Part shown: one piece after another, positions 43,596-53,996 of the stretch
How the letters are laid out: each line of letters opens with the position of its first letter
Position numbering within the stretch: position 1 is the stretch's first letter
Assembly (NCBI GenBank): GCA_033964015.1
Contig: JAWWUD010000055.1
Span: 12,501-76,500 of the forward strand
Direction: 5' to 3'
Source: Scolanthus callimorphus
Lineage: Eukaryota; Cnidaria; Anthozoa; Actiniaria; Edwardsiidae
DNA length: 64,000 nt
Program-made: the position numbers and the translations under genes
The notes under the pieces: generated by a model
Database searches by the model: none
Seen by the model: only the letters and a program-made list of their open reading frames with translations
Told to the model about the DNA's origin: nothing

Positions 43596-44237
43596 ATCAC
43601 GTCATTGATGATGTCACGTGATTGATGATGTCATCAAGTTTTGATTGGCATACATCAATCGCGATCCATATGCTTGTTGTTATGTTGATAAACTTCCATT
43701 TCGATGTTGAATGCCTTTTCATCACAACAAAACTATAACAATGCATAGGAACTCAACACATCACTTTAATTTCAAATTTGATTAAAAAACAGTTGTTCTC
43801 AACCCTTTGAGTGCATGTATTATTCATTCATTATTGACAAATCGGAGCCTCTTAAGTTGGCCTATGGCTAATTATTTCAGGGACAGTTGGTCACTTTGGT
43901 TGCACTGTTGGGTTCGTTTCTTACTTGATCTCTGCGATTTCTTAAACTTCAAGAAATTAGATATTGATTAGATTTATTGGTTCTGAAAACACAGATCTGT
44001 AAAAAATCTAATCCGATTACAAAAAAAGTAATATAGGCAAATTAAGAGATTCGAGGCGACAAAAACTTTGAAATGACCCTATTCCAGGTGGCAATGCCAT
44101 GGCAATGTAATTAAATTATAGAACGATCACTATTGTCGCCTACACTATGGTAGCCGTCATGAAAAGGCCAAATACGATCATAGATAACACTAATTCGTAA
44201 ATTATACCTTCTACAATAAAGGGCAAAGGGATTCATA
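43596..44237 (+). repeat. Inner left arm of the palindrome
   Basis: Inverse of 47766-48690 (less the 254-bp MITE). Shared blocks include CACGTGATTGATGATGTCAT, GAACTCAACACATCACTTTA and GGTGGCAATGCCATGGCAAT. It keeps the empty site of the MITE (GCCGTCATG at 44153-44161). Confidence 0.88.
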
Positions 44238-45153
44238 GCAAACTGATTCATGTGAGTGTACACAATTTGCTGAATAAAGCGCGCTACTCTAAAACATCAA
44301 ATTCGCAAAGCAGCAGCAATGGCGCGGTGCTCGACACTGGATAGGAATTCACACTTCGACTAAATTCAACGCTCTCGTTCCCAGTGTCCTACATTGTCTG
44401 CGCATGCGTCGCGCCAATGGGAACTAGATTGTGCGACGATTTTGAATGGTTTGTCTTTCGTTCTAACTGCCCCGCAGGGGGGGGGGGGGGGGGGGGGAGG
44501 ACTCCAATATTTTTTGTCGGGGATGATCGTCGTATCTTTTAGGCCGGGCATTTGACTTTTTTTTTGGGGGGGGGGGGGACAATTCCTGCACGGGCCAGCT
44601 TCTTCTCAATTCTGTCTCTGTGTGAGGTTTGAAACTGAAAGACCAGATTTTTCTCAGTTAATTTACGGCATTTCTAAATTCATAATTGCAGCCATTGGCC
44701 GTGGTAGCTTGAAGAAGACAAAGCTTCTGATCACGTGACTGGTGAGAGCCAATCGCAGCCTCTATGAATATCAATCGCGCAAATTGATAAAACCAAGACA
44801 GCTACCGAATTGAAGACTCCTGCTGCTTCCGTGGAAGTCAGGCTTAGCGGCTTCACTGTCTGGAATCTTTTTGTTTTTTACATTCTCCTAAATCTGTTGC
44901 CATCCAGTATGGCGGCTTTTGTACCAAAGAGCCTATCAGACGCGAGGCATATTTGAATGAATAATAAAACAATGTAAATGATCTTCGCGGGCGTAAATAT
45001 GTTTTTGGCCCGACTAAGGCTCACTTAAGCCCGAGCGCAGCAAGTTACATATTTACCCCCAAGAACATCAACTACATTACCCCATGGGGCAGAATCGCTA
45101 TAAATCAGGGACAACTGATTAAAATTGGCATTGATGGCTCCCTGGGTGCAGTC
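44238..45153. other. Left part of the palindrome centre
   Basis: Two poly-G runs (about 44477-44497 and 44568-44578). TGCGCATGCGTCGCGCC at 44399 resembles an NRF1 site. ATGGCGGCTTTTGTACC near 44910 starts only a short frame. No gene recognised. Confidence 0.4.
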
Positions 45154-45288
45154 AAGTAATATTTAAAAGCCGACTATGAGGACTTGACGGGATTTCAAAG
45201 TCCGCGCAATTAGTTCCCCTCGGACTGGAACTAATTGCGTGGGCTTTGAAATCCCGTCAAGTCCGAATAGAAGGCTTTTGAATTACTT
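45154..45288. repeat. Long hairpin, about 60-bp arms
   Basis: AAGTAAT..AAAGCC and GGACTTGACGGGATTTCAAA are mirrored by TTTGAAATCCCGTCAAGTCC and GGCTTTTGAATTACTT. Inner arms 45180-45217 / 45227-45264 differ at three positions; loop about 9 bases. Confidence 0.85.
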
Positions 45289-45665
45289 CACATACTCAAT
45301 AATTATTCATGACCTAATTAGCGACCACAGAGGGAAAGCGATCAATGTTGAAACAACTCCATTTATTTATTTTTTTAATTCCTTGGTCATTTGAAATACT
45401 CAGCATGTGACACAATCTTCAATCACCAACCCCTCTGTACCCTACCCAAACAGGATTTATCAATATAATCTTATTTTTTTACTTGTGAAACTTGAATTAC
45501 GTCACTAGTCATGCGCACAAATGAAAAGGTCAAGATTGCTTCCACAAAGCCTGTCCCACATGAAAGTTGGCGGCGCACATGCATATATAGTCTGGAACAA
45601 GATCCTTTCTATTCTATAGATTTCCGAGAGAGGAGGCCTGTGTCTTCTCACGGAACGTCCCTACA

Positions 45666-46545
45666 GTCATACATACATACATACATACACTTTATTTCAA
45701 CACGGTAAAAATCATCAGTTACATACAGTATTTCAAATAAAAACAAAAATACAAACTGGTTTACATGATTGCCGTGCATGGGAGCCCAATTTAGAACAAC
45801 TTGCTCAATTTCGATTTAAAATAGCTAAGTGATTCGCAGGATCGCATCAACTGGGGAAGATCGTTCCAGACCTTCGCGCCACTATAGCTAAAACTTCGTT
45901 TGCAGTACTCAGTTTTAGGCTTAGGGAGGTATAATTTTCGCTCAAAATTTCGTAAATTGTAAGACATGCTGCGAGGAGTAAACTGGTTTTGCAGGTATGA
46001 GGGAGCAAGACCATGAAGAGATTTGAACATAAGCACTGCTTTCTGTTTGTGTCGACGCACTGAGAGGGTGTCCCAGTGCAGTGTTTCTCGCAAGTCGGCA
46101 GAGCGCGTCTCATAGTTTGCTCTCATGATTACTCTCGCAGCACGATTTTGTAATTTTTGGACCTTATCAGCCAGGTGGTTGCTAAGCCCATCCCATACCA
46201 AACTACAATAATCTAGGTAGGGTAATATCAGGGCTTTATAAACTTGTACTGCAACGTCCTGTGTGATATAAGGTCTAACACGCTTCAGGGCACCTATTGC
46301 AGAAGAAACTTTTTTACTCAATTCGCTAATGTATTGTATTCCCCCCAGGAGAGTCGATCATCAATAATAAGACCGAGTGATTTGGTATGATTGACCCTCC
46401 GGATTGGATTACCGTCAATAGCAGCACATATTTCAGATGTCCCTTCCGCTTGAAGCTTCTGCCGGGAGTCTGCCTTTGTACGGTGAAGACTGACTAGTAC
46501 AAAAAAAATTCGACGGGGAGAGGACCTTGAAATTATGAACTTGGA
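45666..46545 (-). pseudogene. CR1-like LINE 3' fragment (RT C-terminus)
   Basis: Minus-strand frames: NHTKSLGLIIDDRLSWG, then after a shift at the G6 run (46341-46346) SKKVSSAIGALKRVRPYI, QVYKALILPYLDYCSLVWDG, KVQKLQNRAARVIMRANY and AKVWNDLPQLMRSCESLSYF. This is the thumb and C-terminal region of CR1/Rex1-type LINEs. The 3' end has AAATAAAG and a (TATG)n tail at 45669-45690. It is 5'-truncated at about 46545. Two similar 120-bp sequences (45487-45605 and 46535-46650) flank it. Confidence 0.82.
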
Positions 46546-46768
46546 TTGCGTCACTAGTCATGCGCAGAAGTGAAAAGATTTAGAGTGTTGTCAAAAAGCC
46601 TGTCCCACATGGAGGTTGGCGGCGCACATTTATATAGTCTGGAACTCAGTTCCTGTAAGGTATGGCTCTCAAAGGAGTTGGCCAAAAACCTTAGGGTGGT
46701 CTATCTTGAGTACATTTCACACTTTCATTACTAAAACTTCACTCATGTTATGGGGCACCAAGAAAAGG

Positions 46769-46833
46769 TCCTTGGATCTAGAAAAAATTTCTAGATCCAA
46801 GGACTTTTGAACTATGGATATTCATAGTTCAAA
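46769..46833. repeat. Two adjacent hairpins
   Basis: GTCCTTGGATCTAGAAA mirrors TTTCTAGATCCAAGGAC (46769-46804), then TTTGAACTATG mirrors CATAGTTCAAA (46805-46833). GGTCCTTGGACC follows. Confidence 0.85.
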
Positions 46834-47008
46834 GGTCCTTGGACCTTGAAAAGTTTTCAAGTCCCACTTGCAGTATCTTCCTGGGATTTCAAGGTACTGC
46901 ACGTGGTACAAAATGAGAGCTCTGGTTCGCTGATTAGGTCATGAATAATTAATGAGTATTTGAATCAATCGTAACATCGGCTAAGTACTATTTACAATAT
47001 GAGTGGCT

Positions 47009-47039
47009 ATGTTGTATCGGCAGATCCGATACAACATAC
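47009..47039. repeat. Hairpin TATGTTGTATCGG / CCGATACAACATA
   Basis: Perfect 13-bp arms with a 5-base loop. Confidence 0.85.
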
Positions 47040-47090
47040 GAATATTGTAAAGTACTTATGATATTCTAACTTGTGTACTTATATTACATT

Positions 47091-47566
47091 GAATGTGCAT
47101 TGAAAATGAAAGAATTTTCGGGTGTTTACAAAAAACGCCAATCATTTTGCAGAAAGCATGCGCAGAAGGCATGATTCCTGTCCCACATGGAACTAGCCGG
47201 ACTAAAACAACATGTAGTCTCTTAGGTGAAGCTTTTTTAGGTACTGCTCTACGAGAGAAGACCATGCTTGGACTTCACTAGAGTGGTCCCCTTCAGCTTC
47301 TAGTCTGTAGGAGATATTTGAAACAATGTGCATTAAAAATAAAAGAATTTTCGGATGCACAAAAAACGGCAATTGTTTTGTAGCAAGCATGCGCAGAAGG
47401 CATGATTCCTGTCCCACATGGAACTAGCCGGACTAAAACAACATATAGTCTTTCAGGTGAAGCTTTTTTTAAGTACTGCTCTTCGGGAGAAGACCATACT
47501 TGGATTTCACTAGAGTGGTCCCCTTCAGCCTTTTGGACAGTAGGGGATATGTGTTATTTGAAACAA
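47091..47566 (+). repeat. Two tandem copies of a 233-bp unit
   Basis: Copies start at 47091 and 47324. Both contain AAAGAATTTTCGG, GCGCAGAAGGCATGATTCCT, GTCCCACATGGAACTAGCCG and ACTAGAGTGGTCCCCTTCAG. The CCTGTCCCACATG core also occurs at 45548 and 46602. Confidence 0.85.
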
Positions 47567-47602
47567 ATATCCAACTGTTCAAAGACTGAGGGCTGCACTG
47601 GA

Positions 47603-47657
47603 AGGTGTCCTATACAGAATACTAATTGGTCTAATTAGTATTCTGTATCAGACACCT
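47603..47657. repeat. Hairpin, 24-bp arms
   Basis: AGGTGTCCTATACAGAATAC and its near-inverse GTATTCTGTATCAGACACCT flank a short loop. Confidence 0.85.
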
Positions 47658-47765
47658 AGCAATGCGCGTATCGGGGGTAACAAGTAGTGTCACCTGATCC
47701 GAATCCAGTGCAGAGATTGTATGAGCATCCTATGAATAAAGCATGAATATTTTAAGACTCGGTTA

Positions 47766-48690
47766 CTGAATCCCTTTGCAGGAAATTGCCCTTTATCGTA
47801 GAAGGTATAATTTACAAATTACTATTATCTATTATCGTATTTGGCCTTTTCATGACGGGCCTTTCCATTTTAAGCCGAACCCCCTACGGAAGAGCTAATT
47901 TTCTTTTGTAACCCCCTCGGAAAAAAAGAGCCCTTTTGGATTACACCCCCTCGGAAAAACCCACGGAAGAGGCTTTTTCTTATTGTACTCCTCGGAAAAA
48001 CCCACGGAAGAGCCTTTCTTTCGGTTTGACCCCTCGGAAATGGCCATTTTGCTATACCCCCTATGAAAACTTCTTCTGTAGGGGGGTGCAGCTAAAAAAT
48101 TGAATGGCCCGACGGCTACCATAGTGTAGGGGTGAAAATAGTGATATTTCTATAATTGAATTACATTGCCATGGCATTGCCACCTGGGATAGGATCATTT
48201 CAAAGTTTTTTGTCGCCTCGAATCTCCTAATTTGCCTATATTGCTGTTTCTTTGTAATCGGATAAGATTTTTACAGATCTGTGTATTTAGAACCAATATC
48301 TAATCAATATCTAATTTCTTGAAGTTTAAGAAATCGCAGAGATCGAGTAAGAAACGAACCCAACAGTGCGACCAAAGTGACCATCTGTCCCTGAAATAAT
48401 TAGCAATAGGCCAACTTAAGAGGTTCCGATTTGTCAGTAATGAATGAATAATACATGCACTCAAAGGGTTGAGAACAACTGTTTTTTAATCAAATTTGAA
48501 ATTAAAGTGATGTGTTGAGTTCCTATGCATTGTTAGAGTTTTGTTTTAGTTTTTTCGAATTCAACACCGAAATGGAAGTTTAACTACATAACCACAAGCA
48601 TATGGATCGTAATTGATCTATGCCAATCAAAACTTGATGACATCATCAATCACGTGACATCATCAATCACGTGATTGTTAGGTCTGTTAG
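47766..48690 (-). repeat. Inner right arm of the palindrome
   Basis: Inverse of 43596-44237, interrupted by the MITE at 47857-48110. Confidence 0.88.
47857..48110. mobile_element. 254-bp MITE with 3-bp duplication
   Basis: It starts GGGCCTTTCCATTTT and ends with the inverse of GGGCCATTCAATTTT; GAC flanks both sides (47854-47856, 48111-48113). The opposite arm lacks it. The interior is a tandem repeat of ACCCCCTCGGAAAAACCCAC with GGAAGAG. End sequence and duplication length fit PIF/Harbinger. Confidence 0.85.
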
Positions 48691-49490
48691 TTCTGTTAGG
48701 GCTGTATGGTCTTGTAAGGAATGAGGTCTGTTAGGTCTGTTAGGGCTGTTAGGTCCTGTTAGGGTTGTTAGGTCTGTAAGGACTGTTAGGTCTGTAAGGG
48801 CTGTTAGGGCTGTTAGGTTTGTTAGGGCTGTTAGGTCTGTTAGGTCTGTTAGGTTTGTTAGGTCTGTTAGGTCTGTTAGGTCTGTTAGGTCTATAAGGGC
48901 TGTTAGGGCTGTTAAGGCTGTTAAGTCTGTAAGGGCTGTTAGGTCTGTTAGGTTTGTTAGGTCTGTTAGGTCTGTTAGGTCTGTTAGGTCTATAAGGGCT
49001 GTTAGGGCTGTTAAGGCTGTTAGGTCTGTTAGGGCTGTTAGGCCTGTTAGGTCTGTTAGGTCTGTTAGGGCTGTAAGGGCTGTTAGGGCTGTTAGGTCTG
49101 TTAGGTCTGTTAGGTCTGTTAGGGCTGTTAGGTCTGTTAGGTCTGTTGGGGATGTTAGGGGCTGTTAGTTCCTGTTAGGTCGGTTAGGGCTGTAAGGTCT
49201 GTGAGGTCTGTTAGGTCTGTGAGGGCTGTTAGGTCTGTAAGGGCTGTTAGGTCTGTAAGGGCTGTTAGGTCTGTAAGGGCTGTTAGGGCTGTTAGGGCTG
49301 TTAGGTCTGTAAGGGCTGTTAGGGCTGTTAGGTCTGTTAGGGATGTTAGGGATGTTAGGTCCTGCTAGGGCTGTTAGAGCCGTTAGGTCCTGTTAGGGCT
49401 GCTAGGTCCTGTTAGGGCTGTTAGGTCCTGTTAGGTCCTGTTAGGGCTGTTAGGACTGTTAGGTCCTGTTAGGGCCGTTGGGTCCTGTCG
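48691..49490 (+). repeat. CTGTTAGGG minisatellite, right array
   Basis: About 90 units of 9 bp (GGGCTGTTA, GGTCTGTTA, occasional CTGTAAGGG), G-rich on the plus strand. Inverse of the left array. Confidence 0.92.
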
Positions 49491-49519
49491 GGGGTTTATC
49501 ATATTTAAGTGCCCCCGTC

Positions 49520-49649
49520 TTTTTAGAGGTTGGAGTAAGGAATGTTTCCTCGCTGCTGTTTTTCCCTAACAGCAGCGCTATGCTATTTGGGACTGTTAGG
49601 TCTGTTAGGCCTAACAGCAGCCCTAACAAGAATTTCCCTGTCCTATTTC
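49520..49649 (-). repeat. Outer right arm of the palindrome
   Basis: Inverse of 34332-34440, with an extra AACAGCAGCG duplication. Confidence 0.85.
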
Positions 49650-49797
49650 CTGACTCACATGCCCTCTTAGAACCCTTTTATTAGAGCCCTTTCTTCGGAA
49701 CACCTACAGGATGCCTGCAGCGGTCGCAAGGACGTCCGCAACGGCCACAAGACGCCCGCAAGGGAGGTCGCAACAACGGTAACCATTTGGTAGCCAT

Positions 49798-49975
49798 AGT
49801 CTAACATAGACTAACAGTCAAACATAGACTAGCTACATAGTCTAATATAGACTAACATAGGCTAACATAGACTAGTCTACATAGTCTAGCTAACTAGTCT
49901 AACATAGTCTAGCTACCTAGTCTAACATTATCTAGCTACCTAGTCTAACATAGTCTAACATAGAGTAACCTACAA
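49798..49975 (+). repeat. Minisatellite of TAGTCTAACA / TAGACTAACA units
   Basis: Short tandem and inverted words (CATAGACTAACA, TAGTCTAGCTACC) over about 180 bp. A similar TCTACAATTTACAATAA cluster lies at 42165-42225. Confidence 0.8.
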
Positions 49976-50058
49976 TGGCGGACAAAAGTATTGAGACACT
50001 TGCACCCATTACTCTTCAATTCTACTAAAACCCGAAATGGTTTAGTCCGCCTTCCCTC

Positions 50059-50515
50059 CCCCTACCCATACAACCAGAACAATTAGATGACTTATTTCAT
50101 TATACCAAGACAAATAAAGTTGATGCCCTTTTGACAACAGTCGACTTCGAAAAAGCTGTTGACTCTCTTAATCGTAAATTTGTGTTCCAAGCGCTGCGCA
50201 AGTTTGATTTTGGCGACTCATTCATTTCGTGGGTCAGTATGTTCTACTCTAACTGGCTGTGTTACTAATAATGGCTTCTCTACACCGTTTTATAATGTAC
50301 TTTCCGGAGTCCGGCAAGGAGATCTCCTTTCGCCCTTTCTCTTCATTATAGCGCTCGAACTCTTATCCATTAATGTTCGTGATAACCCGAATATTAAGGG
50401 TATACACGTCCAGAACCAAGAAATCAAAGTGCTCTCGTTCGCGGATGATATGTCTGTTTTTCTCAAAGACAAAGAATCTTTTTTCTGCTTCATGTCAACT
50501 TTAGAGTTGTTTTAG
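50059..50515 (+). pseudogene. Tx1-like LINE reverse transcriptase fragment
   Basis: Two overlapping plus frames. The first (to about 50265) has LLTTVDFEKAVDSLNRKFVF and GDSFISWVSMFYS; the second has NGFSTPFYNVLSGVRQGDLL, SPFLFIIALELLSINVR, the catalytic FADDMSVFL and MSTLELF. These are RT palm motifs of the Tx1/L1 group. The shift is near 50262-50268. It ends abruptly where the unrelated YqaJ region starts (50516). Confidence 0.82.
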
Positions 50516-50576
50516 GCAATAGACAAAATCGGCTGTGTCACGTGACTTGAAATGGGTATTTACATTTCAATTCAAG

Positions 50577-52245
50577 ATGGCGGCCAAGTGCAGGTGTTGT
50601 AGTTTCCATTCATCTTGCTGCGTCTGTTTCTTCAATAGTTTCTCCGATAAAAGGTCAAAATCATTGAAACATTTTCCCCAGATCACTCCAACAACTTGGA
50701 GTAAGTGGTTAGAAAGTGGTGGCAAGAAGAACGTCGGGGAAAAAAAGCTATAATTTTCCTGCGAGAGGTATTTGCGGGAGATATTTACTTGTTGTCAAAT
50801 ACAGCAAGGCAAATCTATACTTATTGTCAGAGCTCGCTGTCGCAGATCCTTGAAAAGAGTGAGGAGCCACATAAGCTCTTTGTGGAACTTAAAGACACTG
50901 GGGCCGGGGGAACTGCACAAGTGAATAAAGCGCACTGTTCGTGCAAAGCCGGAAGCGGCGGACACTGTAACCATGTTTTCGGATTGTTGTATCAGCTGAA
51001 TGACTTCACTTGTCGGAAGATTATCGATATTCCAGCTGATGCTACTTGCACAAGTATTGGACAGACTTGGCATATTCCAAGGGCTACGAGTATTTGTCCA
51101 ATGCCAGTAATGGCCACCCATTATGCGCGTGCTGAGACTGATCGTGAGGGTAGGAGGTTAAGAGATCCTGTGAGGTGTAAATTATACGAGGCAAGGGGTT
51201 GTGATTTTAGAGGTCGCCTTAGAAATAATCATGTTATGGATCAAGTAAATCACCTTATTGGAAAGGAAAAGCCCCCGCCACTTTCATATCTTCTGTGTGA
51301 CCAAGAACCAGTCCATATGGTAACACTGTATTTGGAAATGTACCACTTGGGGCTCCCTTATCTTATCAATTATCAGCAAAGCAATAATAGCCCGTGCAAA
51401 GATAAGTGTAGCTCATTTCCAGACATTCCATTCTGCCAAGGATAAGCTAAACAATTAGATGTAAATAGGCTTAAATCCTTCACAAGTGTAGATTTTGCAG
51501 TGGCAAAGGATTATTTTGGCAACCTTTCACTTGACCTTCCAGAAGCTCTTGCACTTGAAAAGAGAACAGTACTCCAGGGTGACTCTACTGAGTGGCAGAG
51601 GAAACACAACCAAATACTCACAGCTTCAAACTTTGGCCGAATTTATTTTCGCAAGCAGAAGCCATCAGAAGCTATGGTAAGAAACATTTTTCAATCTAAA
51701 AATTTGTCTAAAGTTCTGGCTTTTGCCCATGGCAAGTCTAAAGAAGCCTTAGCAAGAACAATCTATGCCAGGAAAATGCAAAAAGGCCAACCAAACTTCT
51801 CAGGTTTTGAGGCAGGACTGTCTATCCACCCATCTTTACCCTATCTTGGGGCAAACCCGGATGGTAAGGTTTTTGATCCCTCATGTAGGACTGAAAAGTA
51901 TGGCTTGCTGGAAATCAAATGTCCATTTTTAAAGCGTGCAGACACTTTACAAGAAGCTGCTGATGATGCTAGCTTTTATTTGGAGAGAGTTGGAGAGCAT
52001 TATTTCCTTAAGAAGGGATATTCATCTGGGTACTACGCCCAGGTCCAAGGGCAATTAGCACTTACCGGCCTACCATGGTGTGACGTTTGTGTTTATCTGT
52101 CTATTCTAACCAAATGTGTGTGAACAGGATAAAATTTGACAACAAATATTGGTCAGAAAAGCTGCTTCCAAAGTTAGAGGAGTTCTTTATGAGCTATGCC
52201 TTGAAATTCCTGACTGAAAGTTCAGTAGATGGGATGTCTGACTGA
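50577..52245 (+). pseudogene. SWIM zinc finger plus YqaJ-type nuclease protein
   Basis: The best start is ATG 50577 (CAAGATGGCGG context). The N-terminus has a WSKWLESGGKKN segment, then a shift at the A7 run 50740-50746. The main frame holds a SWIM zinc finger (HCSCKAGSGGHCNHVFGLLY, about 50935-50990) and, after a stop at 51443-51445 in the same frame, a YqaJ/lambda-exonuclease-like domain: ILTASNFGRI, the GANPDG segment, LLEIKCP (acidic-x-lysine catalytic pattern) and YYAQVQGQLALTGLPWCD. A final shift at the GTGTGTG run (52115-52121) leads to FDNKYWSEKLLPKLEEFF and a stop at 52245. No introns. Such proteins are the second gene of ISL2EU-type transposons and are multicopy in invertebrates. 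Few breaks, some at runs, so it may be intact in reality. Confidence 0.8.
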
Positions 52246-53306
52246 TGCCCATCAATGCTACCTTCAGATACAGTTCCTTGAAATTTTAGAAACACGAGTG
52301 ACCATAGCCCACATAAGTTAACAGTAGAGCATAGAACTAAGCATGCAGAAATTGTGAAAACAAGTGACTTAAGGTGAACATGAGTGAACATTTCTTAAGG
52401 GAATGCAAGTGAATATAAATAAACATTTTTTTACATAGCTTATGTTCCCTTAAGTTATGGTACATGCACTCTTGTGGTCTTAAAATTTCAATTTATGCTC
52501 TCTCATGTTCACTTAAAACTGAAAATGTAAATGTTTTTTTTCTTTACTGTAGCTTTGTTTTAGGTTTCACTGTGTATGTGTTTTCGTTTGGTCTATATAT
52601 GGATAAATGAATACCCAAGGTTTCAGATCTATGTGCAGACTCTTTCCACACTCATATTTTTTTATTTTGCTGTGTTTTGTGGCTCACACAGCATTCTATA
52701 TTAAGTAGCTGCTTATAAATTCTGTGACACAACAAGAGTTCTTATGAATTTTTAAAAATCAAATATAATATTACTGCTCATAATTCTTTGACCTTAGTGG
52801 CTAAATTTCCAAACATCACACAGAAGCGAGAAGGCAGTTTGATGATTAGAAATTGCTTATTACAAGAGTTTGTAGAAATGAAAACCACAGGAATTGTTCC
52901 TATTTTGAAGCTAGCCCTTTCCTTTGGGGGCTTCAACACAAAAATCACAAAAAAAAACTTTGTGAATTATACAATCCAAGAAATCTGTGTTTCTAGTTAT
53001 GTGTGCTTCTCTTGCAAATGACAATATCTGTAGTTGCTAGGGTTCATGGCCATTCCAGCTATAAATGTGCATGCATATTGTTAATCAGTAAGCTTTTTCA
53101 TGTCCCACAACTACCTAGTGTATACCTAGTGTGCAATTTTATGCTCAATTTACACATGCAGCCAACATGCATTATAACTGAAATGGACCATTATGAACTC
53201 CAATTCTGATTATGTCAGCGAATATTGAGGCCCTGCCTTCACCTTTTGATGTTCACATTATTTTACTATGGCAGTTTTACCAACTTCTGAATAAAGTTGT
53301 GTTATA
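52246..53306. other. Spacer between convergent YqaJ and transposase relics
   Basis: AT-rich, no gene recognised. Short frames at 52788-53209 have no known motif. Confidence 0.4.
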
Positions 53307-53583
53307 GCACAGGATTTTGGAAATTTGAAAGAAAGCAGGCAACAGACCAGATCTGATTAATGATTCCAAACATTGTTACTGGAATTTCTGTTCTGAAAAT
53401 ACGAAAACGCCTGATCTTGCCGATAGCCCTCTCGACATGTATCCGATGTGCAGCTACAGTTTGTGTCTTAATCACATCATGTTCCTCAAAACCAGTCTGA
53501 TCTTTCAGACCAAGGTTCTCTTACTCATTAGAAATATCGAACCCTTTATCAACCATTATGGAAATTACAAGTCTGCATAATTC
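53307..53583 (-). pseudogene. DDE_Tnp_4 transposase C-terminal fragment
   Basis: Minus-strand translation gives VDKGFDI (the DxGF block after the second catalytic Asp region), then TVAAHRIHVERAIGKIRRFR with the HVER glutamate motif, IPVTMFGIINQIWSVACFLS and NFQNPVL. This is the last part of the DDE superendonuclease found in Harbinger/ISL2EU-type transposases. One stop falls after DISNE. The N-terminal two thirds, including any THAP domain, are absent. It faces the YqaJ gene, as expected for two convergent genes of one transposon. Confidence 0.75.
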
Positions 53584-53996
53584 CTAGAACAAACAATAAT
53601 TATCCTTTTCTTGCTGGATTTATTTGAATGATTTCCGAATGAAGTCTTGTCGTACTGTGGCCCGAATCGTCGTCTTCGTTCGGCGGGCCGGACGCCGACT
53701 TCAAGTTCGTTTTAAACGGAGTTATGTTGTTTACGGCATATAGAAGTTAAATCTTTGTTTGAAAATATGTATTACTGTTAACTAGCTACTAATATTTCCC
53801 TTTTGAACTCCATTAACGCGAAAAACGACAAAAAATCCTTGGCGTGCTGCAAAGTTCCACATGTTTCTCTATTACAGTGTTTTGGTTGTGCACGTTCAAT
53901 ACCACGTGACAACCCATAAACTTAAACAAAGACATATTTCTTTGAAGTTCGCCGGCTTGCCTAACCAGTCCCCTCTACTAAAACTATGTTGAGATA
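53584..53996. other. Spacer
   Basis: No gene recognised; GTCACGTGGTATTGAACGTG-like sequence near 53905 is faintly similar to GTCACGTGACTTGAA at 50537, a possible worn inverted end. Confidence 0.3.

Larger units (their letters stand above)
34332..49649. mobile_element. 15.3-kb palindromic composite with telomere-like minisatellite arms
   Basis: The outermost 100 bp at each end are inverted copies (GACAGGGAAATTCTTGTTAG at 34338 and its complement ending at 49642). Next come CCCTAACAG arrays at the left and CTGTTAGGG arrays at the right. Inside these are inverted arms of about 700 bp, 43596-44237 and 47766-48690. The left arm is split by BEL/Pao element 2 and a Harbinger-like element, the right arm by a 254-bp MITE; each has clean target duplications. 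Without those it is about 6.6 kb. No target duplication of the whole and no transposase were found. It may be a large TIR transposon whose arms include a minisatellite, or an inverted duplication. Confidence 0.7.

Noticed and set aside
44160..44590. Poly-G runs as G-quadruplex elements
   Set aside because: Simple homopolymers of uncertain length; no repeated G-tract pattern that would set them apart.
34332..49649. Polinton/Maverick or a true telomere
   Set aside because: No polymerase B, ATPase, protease or capsid genes; arrays are degenerate 9-mers, not pure TTAGGG, and lie inside the contig.
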